The position numbers and the translations under genes are program-made. From Asaia lannensis NBRC 102526 (GTDB lineage: Bacteria; Pseudomonadota; Alphaproteobacteria; Acetobacterales; Acetobacteraceae), in assembly GCF_024054035.1 (NCBI RefSeq), contig NZ_JAMXQU010000004.1:1-64000 (forward strand): a stretch of 64,000 nt of DNA, written 5' to 3'. Every line of letters begins with the position of its first letter. Within the stretch, counting starts at the first letter, position 1. The notes beneath the pieces are model-generated. The model searched no databases and had not been told where the DNA came from. It saw nothing but the letters and a program-made list of their open reading frames with translations. Below, in pieces: positions 19,201 to 27,290 of the stretch.

Positions 19201-19418
19201 ATATCATTATCTGGAAAGACCGTGCCGAGGCGCAGCGTCGTATCGTGATCGGCGTCAATGCCGTGGCCTGTCATGGAACCCTGCAACGCGAGGGTGAGGT
19301 CATTCATGTGGTAATGCAGAAGCTGGAAGACCTGACTTCCCTGATGCGCAGCATTGCTGTTTCGGAAGAAGAAGAGAGCACCGTGACGCCAAGATTGAAG
19401 GCGCGGGATTTCCATTGA
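16263..19418 (+). CDS. dnaE2: DnaE2 (ImuC), error-prone DNA polymerase III alpha
   Basis: 1051 residues, usual length for DnaE2. N-terminal PHP domain ([37 protein letters not shown]), palm with catalytic [32 protein letters not shown], and the C-terminal OB domain ([36 protein letters not shown]). It performs translesion synthesis and SOS mutagenesis with ImuA and ImuB. Start overlaps the small upstream gene. It lacks the C-terminal clamp-binding and tau-binding extension of replicative DnaE, as expected. Confidence 0.95.
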   Translation: MTTPLHVTSYYSFLRGVSAPHDLFSVAHRQGHRALALTDRHSVAGMVRAHDAARQSGIRLLPGCRLDLLDGATLLAYPVDRPGWGSLCRLLTLGHRRGAREVFSLDWGDLLQGAQGLVLILLPGLPDEQAQQQLQYLARTGTSTGQPVYCGLSHRSAPGDLLRLQALEALAASCNVPSVVTGDVLYHEARCHVLQDVVTAIRENCTLDMLGDRREIHGDRALKSPDSLIRLYEAFPEALARIAEIEAHCRFSMDDLCYQYPQETDRAGETPQQTLARLVHEALPRRYPAGANEAVRKQIAHELELIGSLDYAPYFLTVHSIVRQARTLDIVCQGRGSAANSAICYVLGITAIDPVRSGLLFERFISAERREPPDIDVDFESDRREEIIQWIYRRYGRSHSALCATLMRYRPKGALRETGKVLGLNEDLLGVLSKYLASSLGDPVQLKARAAELNLNLADRRLALTLRMASELVGIPRQLGTHPGGFVLTRDRLDELVPIQPAAMEDRQIIVWDKDDIDILKFMKVDVLGLGMLGCLRRGFELLAEHRIRQLDMGSVPPEDPATYAMIRRADTLGTFQIESRAQMSMLPRLKPRTFYDLVIQVAIVRPGPIQGDMVHPYLRRREGIEEPDYPQPELRQILGKTLGVPLFQEQAMQVAIKCAGFTPGEADQLRRSMATFKFTGGVSHFRTKLIEGMVANGYEHDFAERTFRQLEGFGSYGFPESHAASFALVAYVSNYLKCHHPDVFCAALLNSQPMGFYAPAQVVRDAREHGVTVHAIDINASRWDCALEPDRGKRTLAVRLGFRFVKGLSNEHAARLIANRFPAYDSLDDVWRRADIPVSALDALAAADVFRSLGLDRRAALWAIKGLADTVLPLFAAADRKLNRPGPEVIEPAYAPRPMSEGREVVEDYNTLGLTLRQHPMAFLRPQFAGRGMVTCADLRRLRDGSRVVVPGLVLMRQRPGTAHGVMFMTLEDETGTANIIIWKDRAEAQRRIVIGVNAVACHGTLQREGEVIHVVMQKLEDLTSLMRSIAVSEEEESTVTPRLKARDFH

Positions 19419-19464
19419 CGACGGGCATAGTGTTTTCCACGATGAAGAACCAAAGAGCTTTTTT

Positions 19465-19474
19465 GGGGGGGGGG
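19465..19474 (+). repeat. G10 homopolymer (T6G10) before tfoX-like gene
   Basis: Six T then ten G, ending 3 nt before the ATG at 19478, i.e. the tract itself is the Shine-Dalgarno region. Length changes by slipped-strand pairing would alter SD spacing, and would also shift an upstream in-frame start (TTG at 19415). Confidence 0.8.
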
Positions 19475-19477
19475 ATT

Positions 19478-19822
19478 ATGACGACGTACGATCCTGCTGC
19501 ATTGCAGACAATCCTGATGCGTCCGGATCTGGCGGAGTTCGATCTGTCCTTCAGGCCCATGTTCGGGGGTATTATGGGCTATGCTGGCGGTAAGGTCTTC
19601 GCTTCGCTTTCCAATGTCGGTCTGGCGCTCAAAATGAATGGGAAAGACCGCGAGGCTTTGTTGGCACTCCCGGGTGCGCAGGCCTTGCGTTACGAACCCG
19701 ATAGCGCGCCCAGCAAGACCTATGTCGTTGTGCCTGAAGCCCTGCATACCCGTCCTGACGCGCTGAAAATCTGGGTGGCACGCGCGATAGCCGGTCTTCC
19801 TGCGAAAAAGCCGCGTCGATAG
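19478..19822 (+). CDS. TfoX N-terminal domain protein
   Basis: 114 residues from ATG 19478: LAEFDLSFRPMFGGIMGYAGGKVFASLSNVGLALKM is the TfoX-N fold (the domain of the competence regulator Sxy), without the C-terminal TfoX domain. Stand-alone TfoX-N proteins are widespread and mostly uncharacterised. The gene begins 60 nt after dnaE2 on the same strand and may be read through from the SOS promoter. The frame is open back to a TTG at 19415, but family similarity starts at 19478. Confidence 0.82.
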   Translation: MTTYDPAALQTILMRPDLAEFDLSFRPMFGGIMGYAGGKVFASLSNVGLALKMNGKDREALLALPGAQALRYEPDSAPSKTYVVVPEALHTRPDALKIWVARAIAGLPAKKPRR

Positions 19823-20026
19823 AAAACAGTGGAGAAAGCGGCGGCGCGGGTCCGTCCAGCGTACCCCGTGCCAGTTTTGTGCATGTCTTCTCTGGAGGGC
19901 CGGGGATGGGCATGCACAGGCGATATCCAGCTATGGCCTGTTGCCTTGGCACGTCGCGCGCTCAGGTCGCGACGACCGTGAGGGGGGCCCTCCATCGATA
20001 GTCTGGCGGCAGGCTTTGCGAAATCG

Positions 20027-20060
20027 GTCGATATGCCAGAAAAGTCGATATACCAGAAAA
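20027..20060 (+). repeat. adjacent 17-bp direct repeat
   Basis: GTCGATATGCCAGAAAA followed at once by GTCGATATACCAGAAAA, one mismatch, 39 nt before the cyclophilin start chosen here. Could be a regulator binding site or a small duplication. Confidence 0.6.
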
Positions 20061-20098
20061 AACTGTGCAAGACCGCAATGGAAGGGCAGTCTTGTGTT

Positions 20099-20998
20099 AT
20101 GCGCCGTTTCATCGCCCTGACTGCTCTGCTGTCTCCCTCTTCGGCTCTGGCGGTTCCCACGCCGGGCTCTGTGCCAAGCCCGGCCGAGATCGTCGCCAAG
20201 GCACCGGCCTCAGCCTGGCGCGACGTGGCTCCGGACCATCTGCTCGTCATGAAACTGGCCGATGGAGATCGGGTGGTAATCGAGCTGGCGCCGGATTTTG
20301 CACCTGTGCATGTCGCGAATATCATGCGTCTTGCAAAAGCGCATCAATGGAATGGGGGTGCCATCACCCGCGTGCAGGATAATTACGTCGTGCAATGGCG
20401 TGTGCATGATGAGGCCGCTTCACTGCCCAAGGGGTTTGTGATGCATCCACCCGCAGAATATGAACGCCCGCTTGCCGGGCTCGATTACCGCGCGCTTGGT
20501 TATCCGGATGCCTATGCGCCTCAGGCAGGTTTTGCCGGGGGATGGGCTGTGGGGCGCGATAAAAACCTGGTCTGGCCCGCTCAATGCTATGGCACGGTCG
20601 GTGTCGGACGCGACATGCCACCCGATACGGGAGACGGGCGCGAACTCTATGTGGTCAATGGCGAGGCCCCGCGTCAGCTCGATCGCAATCTGGCTGTCGT
20701 CGGGCGCGTGCTGGAAGGCATGGAGCATCTGGGTGCTTTGACACGAGGTACAGGTGATCTCGGCTTTTATACCGATGTCCGTCAGACGATTCCGATTGCC
20801 AGCATTACTCTGGCGTCGGACATGGCCCAGACCGTGCGCCCGGTCTATCAGGTAATGCGCATCGATACCCCGAGTTTCACGGCCTATCTCGACGCCCGGG
20901 CAGCAAGACGGGATCCGTTTTTCGTGCATCCTGCGGGCGGTGTCTCTTTGTGCAATGTCCCTCTCCCTGCAAGAGAGGTGAAGCAGCAAGGACGGTGA
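20099..20998 (+). CDS. secreted peptidylprolyl isomerase (cyclophilin type)
   Basis: 299 residues from ATG 20099, chosen because it gives a clean signal peptide (RRFIALTALLSPSSALA, cleavage near residue 18); an ATG at 20033 would add 22 residues ahead of it. The mature part reads LLVMKLADGDRVVIELAPDFAPVHVANIMRLAKAHQWNGGAITRVQDNYVVQWR, a divergent cyclophilin core, followed by a long insert and ELYVVNGEAPRQLDRNLAVVGRVLEGMEHLGAL. Predicted to catalyse prolyl isomerisation in the periplasm and assist envelope protein folding. Monocistronic by spacing. Confidence 0.82.
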   Translation: MRRFIALTALLSPSSALAVPTPGSVPSPAEIVAKAPASAWRDVAPDHLLVMKLADGDRVVIELAPDFAPVHVANIMRLAKAHQWNGGAITRVQDNYVVQWRVHDEAASLPKGFVMHPPAEYERPLAGLDYRALGYPDAYAPQAGFAGGWAVGRDKNLVWPAQCYGTVGVGRDMPPDTGDGRELYVVNGEAPRQLDRNLAVVGRVLEGMEHLGALTRGTGDLGFYTDVRQTIPIASITLASDMAQTVRPVYQVMRIDTPSFTAYLDARAARRDPFFVHPAGGVSLCNVPLPAREVKQQGR

Positions 20999-21234
20999 AA
21001 GCAGGGAAGTCACAGATCAGAAGACGGAAATAGCCGCCTGCCATGTCGGCTCTGCCGGGTACAACGACCTCGACTTCCTGCGGCAAGAGCATTCGCTCAC
21101 AAGGGCTGCTCGATCATTGGGAGCATCAGTTTCTTTCGCCAGATATACCGTATTGTATTATTGGGTGAGGGGTGGATAGCGCGACATTGCCGATACAGGG
21201 CGCAGATGACACAGCGTCATAGTAATTTGGCTAA

Positions 21235-21246
21235 TGTAACGTTACA
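21235..21246. promoter_or_regulatory. 12-bp palindrome, possible operator (in the 20999-21340 intergenic region)
   Basis: TGTAACGTTACA is a perfect palindrome of the LacI-family operator type, 95 nt before the beta-barrel gene. The rest of the 340-bp gap has no coding frame that I can support. Confidence 0.4.
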
Positions 21247-21340
21247 AACGCATTAATTTCTTTTTCGGATCAATGCAGTTCGTTAATGTCTGGACTTCTC
21301 ACGTTATTGAAGGCGGGAGAAAACGCAGAGGCGCATTGAC

Positions 21341-22063
21341 GTGTCATTCAGATTTTCAAAGATCCTTTTTATTCTCCCGACTTTTTCAGGTCTGGCTCTC
21401 GATCCGGCTTTTGGCTCATCCCTGCCAATGGGTTATCAACCGACAGTATCTGCCCGTGTGGGGACATTGGGAATTGGCCCTGAGGTCAGTATTCGTATTC
21501 CAAATTCGCACTGGGGATTTCGCGGGAATATCAATTTTTTTACCTATAACGATTCTTCTATTTATCACCACAGGTTTGCTAATGAAAATCCGACGACCGG
21601 ATACGATCTGGATGCGCAGTTCGGCGGATCGTTCCGGTTTTTTAATGGTGGGTTGACGACCGATTTCTACCCACTCGGTTCCGGCCTGCGCGTTTCACTG
21701 GGTGTTTACGGTGTCGGTAATCGCGTCACGGCACGGGCAACGCCCACAGGCGATGCCCGCATCGGGCGCACAATCTACAATGTGCAGGATGCAGGCAGCG
21801 TTTCGCTCAAGGCGCTACCCAATCAGGTCGCTCCCTATATTGGTTTTGGCTATGCAGGACGTATCGTCAGCAATGTCGTCTTTTCGGTGGACGCGGGCAT
21901 TCTGGCAGAAGGCGATCCCAAGGTGTCCATGACGACCGAAGGACCGGCAGCCGCCCTCCCGTCCTTTACCGCTCAGGTCGAGCGTGAGCGCCGCCGTATC
22001 GCCCATGATGTCAATGTGCCTGTCTATCCTGTGCTGGAGCTGGGTATCGGCTATCGTTTCTGA
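21341..22063 (+). CDS. putative outer-membrane beta-barrel protein
   Basis: 240 residues, GTG start at 21341 (GAGG ~12 nt upstream). N-terminal signal sequence (ILFILPTFSGLALDPAFGSS), then alternating amphipathic strands with many aromatic residues (GFRGNINFFTYND, YDLDAQFGGSFRFFNGGLTTDFYPLGSGLRVSLGVYG, VAPYIGFGYAG) and a C-terminal Phe (ELGIGYRF), the BAM recognition signature. Resembles uncharacterised proteobacterial small barrel proteins; ligand unknown. A palindromic operator candidate lies upstream and a bidirectional terminator downstream. Confidence 0.72.
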   Translation: MSFRFSKILFILPTFSGLALDPAFGSSLPMGYQPTVSARVGTLGIGPEVSIRIPNSHWGFRGNINFFTYNDSSIYHHRFANENPTTGYDLDAQFGGSFRFFNGGLTTDFYPLGSGLRVSLGVYGVGNRVTARATPTGDARIGRTIYNVQDAGSVSLKALPNQVAPYIGFGYAGRIVSNVVFSVDAGILAEGDPKVSMTTEGPAAALPSFTAQVERERRRIAHDVNVPVYPVLELGIGYRF

Positions 22064-22106
22064 ACGTTTTATCGGTAGTGAGCAGTCTGAAGCGTGTAAG
22101 CATCTG

Positions 22107-22139
22107 AAAAACAGGGCCGTCGGTTTGTCCGGCGGCCTT
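22107..22139 (-). terminator. terminator between beta-barrel gene and sugar ABC operon
   Basis: AGGGCCGTCGG and CCGGCGGCCTT pair over 11 bp (two G:T wobbles) around TTTGT; on the minus strand it is followed by five T. It ends the mmsB side and may also stop the convergent plus-strand transcript. The same GGCCGCCGG core recurs in the terminator at 44891. Confidence 0.8.
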
Positions 22140-22164
22140 GTGTCATGCCCAGCAGGCTGCCCGA

Positions 22165-23430
22165 TCAGGCCCTGCGCTGGTTATAGACATCCACACAGAC
22201 GGCACCGAGAAGCACCAGCCCTTTGAGTACCTGCTGATAATCGATGCCAATACCCAGGATGGACATGCCGTTATTCATGAGACCCATGATCATGGCACCG
22301 ATCACGGCGCCACCCACGCGCCCTACACCGCCATAGGCAGAAGCACCGCCGATGAAGCAGGCTGCGATAACGTCGAGCTCGAAGCCCAGACCTGCTTTCG
22401 GTGTGGCGGTATTGAGCCGGGCTGCAAAAATCAGGCCACCGAGCGCTGCGAGAACGCCCATATTTACAAAAGTCAGAAAGGTGAGGCGCTCGGTGCGTAT
22501 GCCTGAAAGTTTTGCTGCGCGTACATTGCCGCCGACAGCATAGATCTGACGCCCCAGCGTGGTGCGGCTGGTCATGAAGCTGTAGAGCGTGATCAGCACC
22601 GCCATGATGATCAGCACATTCGGCAGGCCGCGATAGCTTGAGATCAGCATGGCGAGATAGACGATAATGCCGAATATGGCGACGTTCTTGCCAATAAAGA
22701 GCGGCATCGGCTCCACATCGATCTCATTGCGCTGATAGCGCGCGCGGGCACGTACCGACCCCGCCACCATGACGGCTGCCACAAGCACGCCCAGTATGAG
22801 CGATGTCAGATTATACGGGCCCATTTTGGGCAGAAATTCGGGAATGAATCCCGATGACAGCTTCTGGAATACGGTTGAGAACGGCCCAAGAGACTGACCG
22901 CCGAGCAATGCGAGAGCCAGTCCCTTGAACACCAGCATACCGGCCAGCGTCACGATAAAGGACGGGATCTTGAAATAGGCAATCCAGTAACCCTGTGCTG
23001 CGCCGATCAGGGCACCGGTCGCAAGGCAGGTCAGGGTAGTCACCACGACATTGCAGTGCAGCTGTACCATGAGCACGGCTGCCACAGCCCCGGTAAAGCC
23101 TGCAACCGAGCCGACAGACAGGTCGATATGACCCGCTATGATGACCAGCAGCATACCGAGCGCCATGATGACGATATAGCTGTTCTGGAGCACCAGATTT
23201 GTCAGGTTGAGCGGGCGCAGGAGCGTCCCGTTGGTCATGATCTCGAAAAACAGTCCGATGGCCACCAGTGAGATGAACATGCCGTATTCACGCAGATTAT
23301 TGCGAATGAACCGGCCGGTAGCACTGTCGCGCAGTTTGTGCCCGCCGGGCGCGCCCCCTGTGGGGCTGGTCTCGCCCGATGGGGAGAGCGGATTGCCGGG
23401 CATAAGAATATGTTCGCTCATAACGGTCAC
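22165..23430 (-). CDS. mmsB: monosaccharide ABC transporter permease (MmsB/GguB/XylH type)
   Basis: 421 residues with about 10-11 hydrophobic segments and the BPD_transp_2 signature (IIAGHIDLSVGSVAGFTGAVAAVLM; FAARLNTATPKAGLGFELDVIAACFIGGASAYGG). The N-terminal 40 residues are a hydrophilic extension rich in Gly, Ser and Pro. ATGA overlap with the upstream ATPase gene. Forms the membrane channel of a ChvE-type uptake system for aldoses such as xylose, glucose, galactose or arabinose; exact substrate not readable from sequence. Confidence 0.92.
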   Translation of the reverse strand: MTVMSEHILMPGNPLSPSGETSPTGGAPGGHKLRDSATGRFIRNNLREYGMFISLVAIGLFFEIMTNGTLLRPLNLTNLVLQNSYIVIMALGMLLVIIAGHIDLSVGSVAGFTGAVAAVLMVQLHCNVVVTTLTCLATGALIGAAQGYWIAYFKIPSFIVTLAGMLVFKGLALALLGGQSLGPFSTVFQKLSSGFIPEFLPKMGPYNLTSLILGVLVAAVMVAGSVRARARYQRNEIDVEPMPLFIGKNVAIFGIIVYLAMLISSYRGLPNVLIIMAVLITLYSFMTSRTTLGRQIYAVGGNVRAAKLSGIRTERLTFLTFVNMGVLAALGGLIFAARLNTATPKAGLGFELDVIAACFIGGASAYGGVGRVGGAVIGAMIMGLMNNGMSILGIGIDYQQVLKGLVLLGAVCVDVYNQRRA

Positions 23431-25040
23431 GCTCCCAGGACGGGGGAATTGGAGGGGAGAGGCTCAATGGCAAGCTGGGTTGTCTCGCCGGGGATCGTCG
23501 CAATGGGGTGGGTTTCGGATGTGCTGCGCACGATGGCGCGCATAATTTTTTCCTGCGTGGCTTCTTCGCGTGTGAACTCGCCGACGAAGCGTCCCTCATT
23601 CATGACGCAGATACGATCGCAGATACCGAGCAGCTCGGGCATTTCCGATGAAATGACCACGCAGCCGCGCCCGCTATCCGCCATCTGCTGGATCAGGGCA
23701 TAGATCTCGTATTTGGCGCCCACATCGATGCCGCGTGTCGGCTCGTCGAGAATGAGCACATCGGGATTGGTGAACATCCATTTCGACAGCACCACTTTCT
23801 GCTGGTTGCCCCCCGACAGCTTGCCCGCAAGCTGCTGAACATCGGGCGAGCGTATACGCATCTTGTTGCGGTAGTCCTGTGCGATACGCAGCTCGGCAAT
23901 CTCGTCGATCACGCCATGACGCGCGATGCCGCGCAGCTCGGCCAGCGAGATATTATGGCGTATCTCATTGCTCAGATGCAGCCCAAGCTCCTTGCGGTCC
24001 TCGGTCACATAAGCGAGTCCTGCCGCGATGGCGCGGCTGACGGTCGAAACATCCACCGGCTTGCCTCGCATGGTGACACGACCCGAAATCCGCGTGCCAA
24101 AAGAGCGCCCGAAAAGACTCATGGCAAATTCGGTACGCCCCGCCCCCATCAGTCCTGCAATACCGACGATCTCGCCAGCACGAACATGGAAGTCGACATC
24201 GCGTATCACCTGACGATCCGCATGAAGCGGATGCCAGGCCGACCAGTCTTGAACTTCCATAAGCATCTCGCCTGTTTTCGGCGTATGCGGCGGATAGCGA
24301 TGCTCCAGATCGCGATTGACCATAAGGCGGATGATCTCGTCTTCATCCGCCGGTCCGTTGCGGCAATCGATCGTGCCCACGCTTCGCCCGTCGCGCAGCA
24401 CTGTGATGCGATCGGCCACACGCGAAATCTCATTCAGCTTGTGCGAGATGAGGATGGATGACAGCCCTTCTGCCTTGAAGGCCAGCAGAAGGTCGAGCAG
24501 GGCTGCGCTGTCGCGCTCGTTCAGACTGGCGGTCGGTTCGTCCAGGATAAGCAGACGGACTTTCTTGGAGAGTGCCTTGGCAATTTCGACGAGCTGCTGC
24601 TTGGCGACCCCCAGATGGGTTACCAGTGTTTCAGGGGGCTCGGTCAACCCGACCTGACGCATCAGGTCACGGGCACGCATGCGCCCCGAATCTCGATCGA
24701 TAATCCCGAAACGACCGGGAGGATGGGTAATGAAAATATTTTCCTGCACGGAAAGCAGGGGGATCAGCGCAAGTTCCTGATGGATGATGATAATGCCAAG
24801 CGCTTCGGAACTGTTGATATCGGCAAAGCGCCGTTCCTCACCCTCGAATACGATCTGCCCGTCATAGCTCCCGGCGGGATAGACCCCGCTCAGGATTTTC
24901 ATGAGCGTCGATTTTCCGGCACCATTCTCGCCGCAAAGAGCATGAATTTCGCCGGGTTCGACCGAAAAACTGACATCGCTCAAGGCCTTTACGGGGCCGA
25001 AACGCTTGGCGATGTTGCGCATTTCCAGAATGGGGCTCAT
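23427..25040 (-). CDS. mmsA: monosaccharide ABC transporter ATPase (MmsA/GguA type, two ABC domains)
   Basis: 537 residues with two nucleotide-binding domains. First: Walker A GENGAGKST, signature LGVAKQQLVEIAKALS, Walker B LLILDEPTASL. Second: degenerate Walker A GLMGAGRTE, signature LSGGNQQKVVLSKWM and VLILDEPTRGIDVGAKYEIY. The C-terminal tail of ~30 residues after the last ABC core is longer than usual. Sits 4 nt after the binding-protein gene and overlaps the permease by 4 bp. Confidence 0.95.
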   Translation of the reverse strand: MSPILEMRNIAKRFGPVKALSDVSFSVEPGEIHALCGENGAGKSTLMKILSGVYPAGSYDGQIVFEGEERRFADINSSEALGIIIIHQELALIPLLSVQENIFITHPPGRFGIIDRDSGRMRARDLMRQVGLTEPPETLVTHLGVAKQQLVEIAKALSKKVRLLILDEPTASLNERDSAALLDLLLAFKAEGLSSILISHKLNEISRVADRITVLRDGRSVGTIDCRNGPADEDEIIRLMVNRDLEHRYPPHTPKTGEMLMEVQDWSAWHPLHADRQVIRDVDFHVRAGEIVGIAGLMGAGRTEFAMSLFGRSFGTRISGRVTMRGKPVDVSTVSRAIAAGLAYVTEDRKELGLHLSNEIRHNISLAELRGIARHGVIDEIAELRIAQDYRNKMRIRSPDVQQLAGKLSGGNQQKVVLSKWMFTNPDVLILDEPTRGIDVGAKYEIYALIQQMADSGRGCVVISSEMPELLGICDRICVMNEGRFVGEFTREEATQEKIMRAIVRSTSETHPIATIPGETTQLAIEPLPSNSPVLGA

Positions 25041-25044
25041 GGCG

Positions 25045-26133
25045 CTACTCGATCTGGCTTGCGGTATAATAACCGCTGTCGATCAGGGTCGGGCGTATAT
25101 TGGCTTTTGTCACCACGACGGGGGTGAGCAGATAGGCAGGCACCACCTTGACGCCGTTATTATAGCTCTTCGTGTCGTTCACCGGCACGGTTTTGCCCGC
25201 CAGCATGGCATCGACCATATCGGCCGTCACACCGGCCAGCTTGCGCGTATCCTTGAAAATCGAGGAATACTGATCGCCCGCAAGGATGGATTTGACGGAA
25301 GGGATCTCGCAATCCTGCCCGCTGACATAGGCCATTTTCGTATCGCCACTGCCATAGCCTACGCCCTTGAGCGAGGAGATGATGCCAATGGAAATGCCGT
25401 CATAGGGCGAAAGCGCAGCATCGAGATGGCGGTCGGTATAATAGGCGCTCAGCAGATTATCCATGCGCGACTGCGCAGTCGCGCCGTCCCAGCGCAGGGT
25501 CGAGACCTTGTCCATGGTCTTCTGGCCTGAGGGAATGACCAGCTTGCCGCTGTCGAGATAGGGCTTGAGCACCGACATGGCGCCATTGAAGAAGAAATAG
25601 GCATTGTTGTCGTCCGGCGAGCCACCGAAAAGCTCGATATTGAACGGACCCTTGGCCTCTGGCAGACCAAGCGCCTTGATCAGGGAACTGGCCTGCAACA
25701 CGCCAACCTGGAAGTTATCGAATGTGGCGTAATTGCTGACATCCGCCGAATTGCGGATAAGACGATCATAGGCCACGACCTTGACGCCGCGCTGCGCCGC
25801 CTTGTGCAGGGTATCGGAAAGCGTGGTGCCATCGATGGCTGCAATGACAAGCACCTTGTCACCTTTGGCCACCATGTTTTCGATCTGCGAAACCTGATTG
25901 GGCACATCGTCATCGGCATATTGCAAATCGGTGCGATAGCCGCGCGACTGCAGTGTCTTGACGATGTTATTGCCATCCGCGATCCAGCGCGCGGAAGATT
26001 TCGTAGGCATGGCAATGCCGACTGTCGGCTTCTCCTGAGCGAGCGCGGCGGGGGCAGCGCAGATAAGAGCGGTCGATAAAAGGGTGGTGGAGGCCAAAGC
26101 GAAAGAGGCCAGACTGAGACGAATTCTGTTCAT
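25045..26133 (-). CDS. chvE: ChvE-type sugar-binding periplasmic protein
   Basis: 362 residues from ATG 26133, which gives a signal peptide ([31 protein letters not shown]) with cleavage near residue 32; longer in-frame starts add a basic 63-residue stretch with no family likeness. Mature protein: [85 protein letters not shown], matching ChvE/MmsE sugar-binding proteins. First gene of the chvE-mmsA-mmsB operon. An inverted repeat at 26349-26367 lies upstream. Confidence 0.94.
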   Translation of the reverse strand: MNRIRLSLASFALASTTLLSTALICAAPAALAQEKPTVGIAMPTKSSARWIADGNNIVKTLQSRGYRTDLQYADDDVPNQVSQIENMVAKGDKVLVIAAIDGTTLSDTLHKAAQRGVKVVAYDRLIRNSADVSNYATFDNFQVGVLQASSLIKALGLPEAKGPFNIELFGGSPDDNNAYFFFNGAMSVLKPYLDSGKLVIPSGQKTMDKVSTLRWDGATAQSRMDNLLSAYYTDRHLDAALSPYDGISIGIISSLKGVGYGSGDTKMAYVSGQDCEIPSVKSILAGDQYSSIFKDTRKLAGVTADMVDAMLAGKTVPVNDTKSYNNGVKVVPAYLLTPVVVTKANIRPTLIDSGYYTASQIE

Positions 26134-26348
26134 GACATGCATTGTCCAGGTAGGAATCACCAGCACGATCGCTGTGCTGCGTGAAACGATGCGGTAGTCA
26201 CGTATGCAACGCGCCCTGGCCATGACATCGGCCGGGACGTGTCGCACCATGGGGAAATGCCGAAGGATGAAACACCGCCGGAAAGAGTGCGGGAGATCCC
26301 TCAAACAGATGAGATGGGTCACGTCCTGCCGGATCGTTCCGACTCGGA

Positions 26349-26367
26349 TATAACACCTATTGTTATA
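26349..26367. promoter_or_regulatory. possible operator upstream of chvE
   Basis: TATAACA-N5-TGTTATA, a perfect 7-bp inverted repeat, with a 10-bp palindrome TATCATGATA at 26372-26381 beside it. It sits in the divergent region between the sugar importer and the cobalamin operon, ~215 nt from the chvE start. Confidence 0.4.
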
Positions 26368-26555
26368 ATCATATCATGATAATGTTAGATATTGCGATAA
26401 TGTCATGTCTCGAAAACGTGAACATCCATCGTGTCCCGGTCGTGAAATCGGCAAAACCGGTTAATTGCCGTTATCGGCCCTGGCGTCGTCGATCCGGGAG
26501 TGACTATGACGCCGGCACTTTCAGATAGCGGCCGGAAGCTGCTAGACAGGGCCAG

Positions 26556-26731
26556 ACGGTGCCCCGCAGGGGGTGAAAAGGGAAGCAGGTGCGTGCCGCA
26601 TGGCATCAGTCCTGCGCTGCCCCCGCAACTGTAGATGGTGTTGATCTGCCGCCATATCCCACTGGTTTACATACCGGGAAGGGGGCGTCAGAACCGGGTG
26701 ACCGGCATCATGAGCCAGGAGACCTGCCGTC
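26556..26731 (+). ncRNA. cobalamin (AdoCbl-type) riboswitch
   Basis: The conserved blocks occur in order: GTGAAAAGGGAAGCAGGTG, a GCATCAGTCCTGCGCTGCCCCCGCAACTGTA block (B12-box region, given here in pieces: CCTGCGCTGCCCCCGCAACT), CACTGG, CCGGGAAGG, GCGTCAG and GAGCCAGGAGACCTGCC near 26712-26728. This is the class I cobalamin aptamer. About 150 nt of leader separate it from the DUF1636 start, room for an expression platform that represses the cob operon when corrinoid is plentiful. Confidence 0.95.
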
Positions 26732-26879
26732 ATTCCCTGATTTCGCTGTCCGGCGGGGTGCCCGGAGGGTGACAGTCCATGCCTGTGCATCGATGCAGGG
26801 CGTGGCAGGTCGGCTTGTGTCGGCAATCGCCTTTGTGCCCTGTTTTGCCCGTTCCGACGGGTCTGGTCCGGGATCGCTC

Positions 26880-27290
26880 ATGGACGAACAGACTGATTTT
26901 CACAAAAAAGCCCCCGTCAGACACGCTCCCGTCCTTCATGTCTGCCTGACCTGCCGCGACGGCGGTGAGGTTTTGCACGACGCCCTCAAGGCGCAGGCAG
27001 AAGGGTCGGGGGTCGCAGTCGAGGGCGTCAGATGTCTGGCCGCCTGTCAGCAGGGCTGCACGGCAACGCTCTCCATGTCGGGAAAATGGTCCTGGCTGCT
27101 GGGCAGACTGGCGCCCGCTCTGGCTGGAGATCTTCTGCTCTACGCAAAGGCCTATGAGCAGTCGCGCTCTGGTACCGTCATGCCTTCGCGCCGTCCCGAG
27201 AGCCTGCGCGATATTATCCTGGGGCGCTTCCCCGCCCAGAATACCAGCTTATCCAACACCGAAACGCCCGTTACTGAGAGACTGTCATGA
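26880..27290 (+). CDS. DUF1636 metal-binding protein of the cobalamin operon
   Basis: 136 residues from ATG 26880; the frame is open into the riboswitch but has no family character there. HVCLTCRDGGEV and GVRCLAACQQGCT give a C-x2-C plus C-x3-C-x3-C pattern reminiscent of thioredoxin-like 2Fe-2S proteins, then SWLLGRLAP and YAKAYEQS. DUF1636 proteins are regularly found next to cobW and cobN and are thought to act in cobalt handling for corrinoid synthesis, but the role is not proven. The stop overlaps cobW by ATGA. Confidence 0.88.
   Translation: MDEQTDFHKKAPVRHAPVLHVCLTCRDGGEVLHDALKAQAEGSGVAVEGVRCLAACQQGCTATLSMSGKWSWLLGRLAPALAGDLLLYAKAYEQSRSGTVMPSRRPESLRDIILGRFPAQNTSLSNTETPVTERLS

Noticed and set aside
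26589-26879. Longer N-terminus for the DUF1636 gene
   Set aside because: It would run through the cobalamin riboswitch; no family residues before ATG 26880.
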